Assembly (NCBI GenBank): GCA_030690755.1
Contig: JAUYGA010000236.1
Span: forward strand, 1-9,978
DNA from: Nanobdellota archaeon
GTDB lineage: Archaea; Nanobdellota; Nanobdellia; Woesearchaeales; JAUYGA01
Length of the DNA: 9,978 bases
Reading direction: 5' to 3'
The position numbers and the translations under genes are program-made. A model generated the notes under the pieces. That model did no database searches, was not told where the DNA came from, and saw only the letters and a list, made by a program, of their open reading frames with translations. Every line of letters begins with the position of its first letter. The first letter of the stretch is position 1. This document shows, piece after piece, positions 6,462-9,978 of the stretch.

Positions 6462-7175
6462 TTATTTTCCATCGTCAATTAGAACTAATTTATGCTTTAT
6501 CAATTCTTTTGGTATGGGCCTTGCATTCATATTATAATCTACCAAGGAAAAGTATTCTTGGCCAAGGAAAACTTCAAGTTCCTGCCCTCCTTTTGAGACA
6601 GAACACATCTGCAAACATGCGCTGCCCTCCCTGATGTAATGCTTCATATGGTCGTATGAGAATGAATGAATTTTGATTGCTGAGAATGGTTCAATAGTAC
6701 CTCTTATTCTTCCAAGAATTTTTTCTGAAAGTTTATTTTGGTCTTCATTAAGATCTCCTGCCTGCTTACCCGCGTCTGTATTATAAATCTCAAAGAATCT
6801 GTAAATTGCCAATATGCCAGGAAAATTTTGTTCAGAAACCTCGATTTTGAGCATTTTCCCTTTTTCAGCGGCAGAATATATCTGGCCTTTTTCTTTAGCA
6901 GATAGATTGTACTTGCCGGTACGCTTCATCGAATTCCATTTGTCTGATGAACCATTGAGGACAAAATTTATTTTGACATCGCCGAAATAAAGTTGAAGTT
7001 TTCCATCTTCAATAGAGAGAATCGCTGCATCAGATGTTAAAAAAGGATCAGAATTTAAATTAAACTCAGCGATTCCTTTTACAGTATCTGCAGCTCGCGC
7101 GATTGTATCAACATACAAAAAATCCCTTGCATCTTCAAACTTACCTGCGAACAGCACTCTTTCTTCCAATATCAT
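6462..7175 (-). CDS. Orphan protein, 237 aa, in the RIO1-Dim2-Topo VI cluster
   Basis: I do not recognise this gene. The frame opens with GTG-ATG-ATG (7181-7173). AAAGGTG (7180-7186) overlaps the GTG, so the second ATG (7173-7175), five bases downstream of the Shine-Dalgarno, is the most likely start. The protein is soluble and of mixed alpha/beta character: an N-terminal half with short beta-like strands (for example K-L-Q-L-Y-F-G-D-V-K-I-N-F) and a C-terminal half with alternating helix and strand. No catalytic motif, zinc site or membrane segment was seen. It sits just upstream of the KH gene on the same strand. Co-expression with it is possible, and a role in RNA or DNA handling is only a guess from position. 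Confidence 0.8.
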   Translation of the reverse strand: MILEERVLFAGKFEDARDFLYVDTIARAADTVKGIAEFNLNSDPFLTSDAAILSIEDGKLQLYFGDVKINFVLNGSSDKWNSMKRTGKYNLSAKEKGQIYSAAEKGKMLKIEVSEQNFPGILAIYRFFEIYNTDAGKQAGDLNEDQNKLSEKILGRIRGTIEPFSAIKIHSFSYDHMKHYIREGSACLQMCSVSKGGQELEVFLGQEYFSLVDYNMNARPIPKELIKHKLVLIDDGK

Positions 7176-7207
7176 CATCACACCTTTTATCCCCTTTAAT
7201 TATTCAC

Positions 7208-7220
7208 TTTATTTATAATC
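7208..7220 (-). promoter_or_regulatory. TATA promoter of the 237-aa orphan
   Basis: On the minus strand this stretch reads ATTATAAATAAAG. Its centre is about 25 bases from the expected transcript start near 7189, which leaves a short leader holding the Shine-Dalgarno. It is divergent from the toxin-antitoxin promoter on the other strand. Confidence 0.4.
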
Positions 7221-7298
7221 TGTATAATCTGTAGAAACTCTCAAGTAGTTTATAAATTTTTATATTTGACGAATGGATAAACCAAGAAGTAGAAACAA

Positions 7299-7342
7299 TA
7301 AGTTTAAATACTTATAGTAATTATAGTACTTATTATACTTAC
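7299..7342 (+). promoter_or_regulatory. TATA box and 9-bp repeat operator of the DUF4258 module
   Basis: The TATA-like box GTTTAAATAC (7302-7311) is followed by near-tandem 9-base units TTATAGTAA (7312-7320), TTATAGTAC (7321-7329) and TTATTATAC (7330-7338). TACTTA recurs at 7309, 7327 and 7336. Repeats overlapping the transcription start are typical operator sites for AbrB-type antitoxins that repress their own operon. Confidence 0.45.
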
Positions 7343-7351
7343 AGGTGTTAC

Positions 7352-7552
7352 ATGGACATTAAATACAGCAAACACGCAAGAGAAAAGATGATTTCAAGAG
7401 GGATTACAGAAGCAAAAGTCGAAGAAGGGATAACTAAAGGTTCAAAAGAACTGCAAAAACCAGATAAAATATTATCGCACTACACTTATTTTTGTGTCGT
7501 TTACAAGAAAATAGGAGACACAAATTACATAATAACTGTTAAACCAAGGTGA
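7352..7552 (+). CDS. DUF4258-type putative toxin, 66 aa
   Basis: A small basic protein with the pattern of DUF4258: an N-terminal K-Y-S-K-H-A-R-E-K-M-I-S-R-G-I-T segment (4-19), then a helix (E-A-K-V-E-E-G-I), then three beta-like strands H-Y-T-Y-F-C-V-V-Y-K and Y-I-I-T-V. The His8/Arg10/Arg16 arrangement and the size recall small ribonuclease-type toxins, but nuclease activity is inferred from family and context. The ATG at 7352 has AGGTG (7343-7347) four bases upstream. It is followed after five bases by a YgiT/AbrB gene, whose Shine-Dalgarno overlaps this gene's TGA stop. The pair is therefore translationally coupled, with the toxin first. Confidence 0.85.
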   Translation: MDIKYSKHAREKMISRGITEAKVEEGITKGSKELQKPDKILSHYTYFCVVYKKIGDTNYIITVKPR

Positions 7553-7557
7553 TTTAA

Positions 7558-7884
7558 ATGAAATGCCCAATATGCGAAAACGGAATTTTGAAAAAAGGAA
7601 CAATAAAAGAGACAATGTTTGGTGTTTATTTAGGTGAATTTCCAGCAGAGATCTGCTCAAAATGCAATGAATCTTTCACAAATTCTGAAACTATGCAAAA
7701 AATAGAAGATGCTGCAAAAAAGAAAGGCATCTGGGGTCTTGGGAAAAAAACAAAGATAACGCAAACCGGAAATTCATTAGCCGTTAGGATACCTAAAGAA
7801 TTAGCTGAATTTCTTCATCTAGAAAAAGGAAAAGATGCATACATACATCCTGATAAAGATAAGCTTGTTATAGAACCTGCTTAA
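7558..7884 (+). CDS. Antitoxin: YgiT-type zinc finger fused to AbrB/MazE-like DNA-binding domain
   Basis: The 108-aa protein has two parts. Residues 1-45 form a YgiT/MqsA-type zinc finger with C3-P-I-C6 and C33-S-K-C36. Residues 65-108 form a SpoVT/AbrB swapped-hairpin domain (K-I-T-Q-T-G-N-S-L-A-V-R-I-P-K-E then a second strand pair). A Lys-rich linker joins them. In known systems the zinc finger binds or accompanies the toxin and the DNA-binding part represses the operon. The Shine-Dalgarno AGGTGAT (7547-7553) covers the stop of the toxin gene. It converges with RIO1 at its 3' end; only 26 bases separate them. Confidence 0.9.
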   Translation: MKCPICENGILKKGTIKETMFGVYLGEFPAEICSKCNESFTNSETMQKIEDAAKKKGIWGLGKKTKITQTGNSLAVRIPKELAEFLHLEKGKDAYIHPDKDKLVIEPA

Positions 7885-7890
7885 AAATTG

Positions 7891-7908
7891 TTTCAAAGTG
7901 ATTTGAAA
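7891..7908. terminator. Inverted repeat between convergent antitoxin and RIO1
   Basis: TTTCAAA (7891-7897) and TTTGAAA (7902-7908) form a 7-bp A/T-rich stem with the loop GTGA in the 26-base gap between two convergent genes. It could end transcripts from both sides; it is weak and lacks a long T-tract. Confidence 0.35.
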
Positions 7909-7910
7909 AC

Positions 7911-8624
7911 TTATTTCCTTATTTTTGCAAGAACTTCATTCTCATCTGCGGCAAAGCCATATTTCCTGAACAATGCGCAGATGTTCTTGACATCCCTATC
8001 CAAGTAGCGTTCAGCTTCGCTGTTTTCAAGGGTTGTTGACTGCGAAAAATCAATAAAAACAGGAGCTCCGTCTTTGTTTAGTATGTTAAAGCCAGAAAGA
8101 TCTGCATGAACTAAACCTCCCTTGTAAAGATTTCTCATATACCCTGTGACTTCTTCAAACATTGCTTTCATCGCTTTCTTATCAGAAGGCATTAAATCTT
8201 TTAGTTGCGGAGAAGGACTTTCATCGCCAATCATCTCCAGAACAAGGATGTTGTCTAAAAATGTCAGGGGCTTTGGCACTCTCACATTAAGTTCTCTTGC
8301 TTTAAGCAAATTTCTATACTCTCGCTGAGTCCATGAAAATATTACTTTTCTGCGCTGATGTTTCAAAGCCAAAAATCTTGGGTCTGCTTTTATGTAATCA
8401 TACATCTTGTTGAAATTGCACGATTCCAATCTATATATTTTGACAACAACCAAGCTTCCGTCTTTTGTTGTCGCTGAGAAGACATTTGCCTCTTTTCCGA
8501 CAGAAATAGGGCTTTTAAGCTCAACAAAATATCCCTGGGAAGAAAGCTTGAAGAGATTGCGCAGGCTATGCTGATCAAACACATTCTCAAACACTTTCCA
8601 TTTCTCGTGTGAAATCTTAGGCAT
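7911..8624 (-). CDS. rio1: RIO1-type atypical serine kinase/ATPase
   Basis: RIO1 acts in late maturation of the small ribosomal subunit, as an ATPase-driven release factor more than as a signalling kinase. The 237 aa fit archaeal RIO1. The P-loop reads S-V-G-K-E-A-N-V-F (41-49); K-E-A-N rather than K-E-S-D separates RIO1 from RIO2. The ATP-binding Lys is K62 (V-V-K-I-Y-R). The catalytic loop is H-A-D-L-S-G-F-N (173-180) with D175 and N180. The metal Asp is D192 in I-D-F-S-Q-S. The ATG at 8622-8624 lies about 26 bases from a TATA box with no Shine-Dalgarno, so the message is probably leaderless. It is flanked by toxin-antitoxin modules on both sides, and a decayed copy of its 5' end lies 717 bases upstream. 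Confidence 0.95.
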   Translation of the reverse strand: MPKISHEKWKVFENVFDQHSLRNLFKLSSQGYFVELKSPISVGKEANVFSATTKDGSLVVVKIYRLESCNFNKMYDYIKADPRFLALKHQRRKVIFSWTQREYRNLLKARELNVRVPKPLTFLDNILVLEMIGDESPSPQLKDLMPSDKKAMKAMFEEVTGYMRNLYKGGLVHADLSGFNILNKDGAPVFIDFSQSTTLENSEAERYLDRDVKNICALFRKYGFAADENEVLAKIRK

Positions 8625-8646
8625 AATAATAAAACAGATGATTTAA

Positions 8647-8654
8647 TTTATATA
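8647..8654 (-). promoter_or_regulatory. rio1: TATA box of rio1 (leaderless)
   Basis: TATATAAA on the minus strand, centred about 26 bases from the ATG. It lies in the 42-base gap between the toxin stop and rio1, so rio1 can be transcribed independently of the toxin-antitoxin operon, though read-through from it is also possible. Confidence 0.55.
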
Positions 8655-8666
8655 TTGTCTGGTTTT

Positions 8667-8927
8667 CTAATAGATTTTATCGTGATGGTCATAATCCAGA
8701 ATTCGGACAATTTTATTTTTCTCGTCAATCTCATAAGTCAGCACAAAAGATGTATCGATATGAACTCTTCTTGCTCCGTGCATGTCTCCGCGCAATGGCT
8801 TGAAATGATATGGATTTACAATGATTTGCTCGATTTTCTTGAAAATCGCCTTCAATTGATTTGGATTCTTTTTGGTAAGCTTTGAAAAAATCCTGTCCAC
8901 TCCTGGTTTTGTTGCAAGAGAGTACAT
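8667..8927 (-). CDS. RelE/YafQ-like mRNA interferase toxin, 86 aa
   Basis: A small basic protein with the RelE/ParE fold order: two N-terminal helices (about 8-36), then strands. N-P-Y-H-F-K-P-L-R-G (38-47) leads into R-R-V-H-I (53-57), F-V-L-T-Y-E-I (61-67) and the C-terminal Y-D-H-H-D-K-I-Y (79-86). The His/Asp-rich ending and R53/R54/H56 are placed like catalytic residues of YafQ/YoeB-type ribosome-dependent RNases, which cleave mRNA in the A site. The ATG (8925-8927) lies one base after the antitoxin stop, with GGAG (8933-8936) inside the antitoxin gene, so translation is coupled. The antitoxin comes first, the usual order for relBE-type operons. Confidence 0.9.
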   Translation of the reverse strand: MYSLATKPGVDRIFSKLTKKNPNQLKAIFKKIEQIIVNPYHFKPLRGDMHGARRVHIDTSFVLTYEIDEKNKIVRILDYDHHDKIY

Positions 8928-8928
8928 T

Positions 8929-9162
8929 TTACTCCATTTTGTATCTTTTCTTTAAGTCGCCCAAACTGCCGATATGAATATCTTTTTGTTGTCTGATTCG
9001 TTCAAGTTTTTCTAGATATGCTCTTTTAGCTTCAGGCTCCTCTTCAACCATAGAACCCATAAACATCTCGACTTGCTTGCTCATATTTACGCCATTTTCT
9101 TTGCAGAATTTTGAGAATTTATTGTATACATCCTCCTGCACACTAAAGGTTTTTAGCACCAT
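8929..9162 (-). CDS. Ribbon-helix-helix antitoxin, 77 aa
   Basis: Residues 2-40 fit a MetJ/Arc-type ribbon-helix-helix: strand L-K-T-F-S-V, helix E-D-V-Y-N-K-F-S-K-F-C-K-E-N-G, then N-M-S-K-Q-V-E-M-F-M as the second helix. The remainder (41-77) is highly charged and helical, as expected for the part that wraps the toxin. It probably neutralises the RelE-like protein encoded one base downstream and represses the shared promoter, which has an array of ATTTAA sites. The ATG at 9160-9162 has a strong AGGAGGT (9169-9175) six bases upstream; this ribosome site lies within a short hairpin. Confidence 0.87.
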   Translation of the reverse strand: MVLKTFSVQEDVYNKFSKFCKENGVNMSKQVEMFMGSMVEEEPEAKRAYLEKLERIRQQKDIHIGSLGDLKKRYKME

Positions 9163-9179
9163 TTTCAGACCTCCTGAAA
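9163..9179 (-). promoter_or_regulatory. Hairpin enclosing the antitoxin Shine-Dalgarno
   Basis: On the minus strand TTTCAG (9179-9174), loop GAGGT (9173-9169) and CTGAAA (9168-9163) form a perfect 6-bp stem next to the ATG. The ribosome binding site is in the loop and the first stem base pairs, so it could tune translation or serve as an inverted-repeat operator. Confidence 0.45.
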
Positions 9180-9183
9180 GTTT

Positions 9184-9246
9184 ATTTAAATTTTAACATT
9201 ATTTAATTTTATTTAATATTTAACAAAGTTATTTAATTATATTTAA
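9184..9246 (-). repeat. ATTTAA repeat array upstream of the RHH-RelE operon
   Basis: ATTTAA occurs at 9184, 9201, 9211, 9218, 9231 and 9241. Four of the six (9201, 9211, 9231, 9241) lie on a 10-base grid with one grid place empty at 9221. They cover the promoter region of the operon and could be TATA boxes, antitoxin operators, or both. Confidence 0.5.
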
Positions 9247-9284
9247 ACCTTTCTGTTTCACAACAGCAATAACAACCATTTAAT

Positions 9285-9341
9285 GTGTTGGCCAAATCCT
9301 TTCTAGAACACTTTTCATATCTCGTTTGAAATATTAGGCAT
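9285..9341 (-). pseudogene. rio1: Decayed copy of the rio1 5' end (19 codons)
   Basis: Read leftward from 9341, this segment translates as MPNISNEI*KVF*K and continues to Q-H at codons 18-19. The intact RIO1 begins MPKISHEKWKVFEN and also has Q-H at 18-19. Eleven of 19 positions are identical; Trp9 and Glu13 have become stops (TGG to TGA, GAG to TAG). At base level 35 of 42 match between 8583-8624 and 9300-9341, and 44 of 57 over 8568-8624 and 9285-9341, with no gap. Beyond codon 19 the similarity fades into the ATTTAA array. A TATA-like TTTATATC (9362-9369) sits about 25 bases before the dead start, the same distance as in intact rio1. Confidence 0.8.
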
Positions 9342-9370
9342 AAATAGAAAAGAATGAATGGGATATAAAG

Positions 9371-9396
9371 AATTATTCAATGTTTCGTGAATAATT
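9371..9396 (-). terminator. 9-bp hairpin across the stop of the 149-aa gene
   Basis: AATTATTCA (9371-9379) and TGAATAATT (9388-9396) are perfect 9-base arms with an 8-base loop; the stop codon TGA (9377-9379) lies in one arm. On the gene strand the arm is followed by CTTTATAT. It could end the transcript of the orphan operon before the RIO1 relic. Confidence 0.45.
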
Positions 9397-9826
9397 GCAT
9401 GCCTTGTTTAAGAATCTCTAAAGTGGATACGCGGTATATTTTATTAAAGTCAAATCCCTCCTTCGGTTCAGGAACATAGTTGACGTCTTCTATTTGAATG
9501 CCCTGCGGTAAAGAATATACTTTGGTTACTACACTCAATGCATCATTTCTTACTTCTTCGAGACCGCTTAGTGAAAAAGGATAAGTGTTCTGAACAATGC
9601 CTGGTCTGCTAGAACCAGTTATATCCTGCTTAAATTTATGAATACAAACTGCAATTCTTTCTTCACCATCATATTTTATCATGTCCTTTAATGCAGCAGT
9701 GGAACAATACCTAACAAAAAAGTCTAAAAAATCATGAGGAGAATTGGCGCCTTCAACATAACTGAATTTCATTTCGAGTTTCAATATTTCTGATTCTAAA
9801 TTTTTAAAAATATTTACGTCCGTCAT
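9377..9826 (-). CDS. Orphan soluble protein, 149 aa
   Basis: No family is recognised. The protein is acidic to neutral, with a helical N-terminus (I-F-K-N-L-E-S-E-I-L-K-L-E-M-K), a central part with D-F-L-D-F-F-V-R-Y-C and E-E-R-I-A-V-C-I-H-K, and a Pro- and Tyr-containing C-terminal half. It has two Cys that do not form a motif, and no membrane segment. The ATG at 9824-9826 follows a GGGGTTGAT stretch that may act as ribosome site. The upstream gene on the same strand stops 15 bases before, so the two form an operon. A hairpin overlaps its stop, and the RIO1 relic starts 35 bases further on. Confidence 0.75.
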   Translation of the reverse strand: MTDVNIFKNLESEILKLEMKFSYVEGANSPHDFLDFFVRYCSTAALKDMIKYDGEERIAVCIHKFKQDITGSSRPGIVQNTYPFSLSGLEEVRNDALSVVTKVYSLPQGIQIEDVNYVPEPKEGFDFNKIYRVSTLEILKQGMQLFTKH

Positions 9827-9841
9827 TTTTAAATCAACCCC

Positions 9842-9978
9842 TTAAACCTCTTTTTCAGTTCTTTGTTCATTCACAAGAGCGCAAATATATTCTCTAAACA
9901 CTTCTCTGTTAAAGCTTGCTGCATCAAATAACTTTAATTTTCCGTCTGCTGCCTTGAATGCTGTTTTCTTCGTCTCTG
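9842..9978 (-). CDS. Orphan gene, C-terminal 44 codons only (runs off the right edge)
   Basis: An open frame on the minus strand enters at the window edge and stops with TAA at 9842-9844. The visible part reads E-T-K-K-T-A-F-K-A-A-D-G-K-L-K-L-F-D and ends T-E-K-E-V. The pattern A-D-G-K-L-K-L-F-D-A-A-S-F-N-R-E-V-F resembles the end of a larger protein with a strand followed by a helix, but no family can be named. The other two frames are closed by stops. It is 15 bases from the next gene on the same strand, so the two are probably co-transcribed. Confidence 0.6.
   Translation of the reverse strand, partial: ETKKTAFKAADGKLKLFDAASFNREVFREYICALVNEQRTEKEV

Noticed and set aside
8655..8885. 76-aa open frame on the plus strand
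   Set aside because: Antisense to the RelE-like toxin, without promoter or ribosome site.
1..9978. tRNA, rRNA or CRISPR arrays
   Set aside because: Intergenic stretches are short and AT-rich; no cloverleaf, rRNA signature or repeat-spacer pattern was seen by eye.

Overview
The window looks like a piece of an AT-rich archaeal chromosome (about one third GC by eye). The evidence is a full DNA topoisomerase VI (both subunits), an archaeal Dim2/Pno1-type KH protein, a RIO1 kinase, Shine-Dalgarno sites of the GGTGAT/GGAGG type, TATA boxes with A-rich BRE-like flanks, and apparently leaderless genes. Small proteins and many orphan genes would fit a DPANN lineage (for example Woesearchaeota or Pacearchaeota), but that placement is inference.

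Left part (1-2770). The minus strand at the left edge carries the first 16 codons of what looks like an IS110-family recombinase, with a hairpin leader. Divergent from it are three plus-strand orphan genes: two helical, probably coiled-coil proteins (249 and 337 aa), then a 163-aa membrane-anchored or lipoprotein-like protein. Each has a recognisable promoter, and the first is followed by a hairpin plus T-tract terminator.

Middle part (2771-7175). On the minus strand, reading right to left, are a 237-aa orphan gene, the KH protein (18S/16S rRNA maturation partner), topoisomerase VI B and topoisomerase VI A. B and A form a tight operon. The B leader holds an array of TTGTCAAT-like repeats. In many archaea RIO1, the KH protein and often top6B-top6A are neighbours, so this is an old informational gene cluster.

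Right part (7200-9978). RIO1 (minus strand) belongs to the same cluster but now has a toxin-antitoxin module on each side. On its 3' side is a plus-strand DUF4258 gene plus a YgiT-zinc-finger/AbrB fusion. On its 5' side is a minus-strand ribbon-helix-helix antitoxin plus RelE/YafQ-like toxin. Upstream of that second module lies a decayed copy of the first 19 codons of RIO1, with two stop codons and its own TATA box at the same spacing. I read it as a scar showing that the module was inserted at, or duplicated with, the RIO1 start. An orphan 149-aa gene and the C-terminal end of another gene, probably one operon, close the window.

No tRNA, rRNA or CRISPR array was seen, and there is no gene-free stretch above 300 bases.
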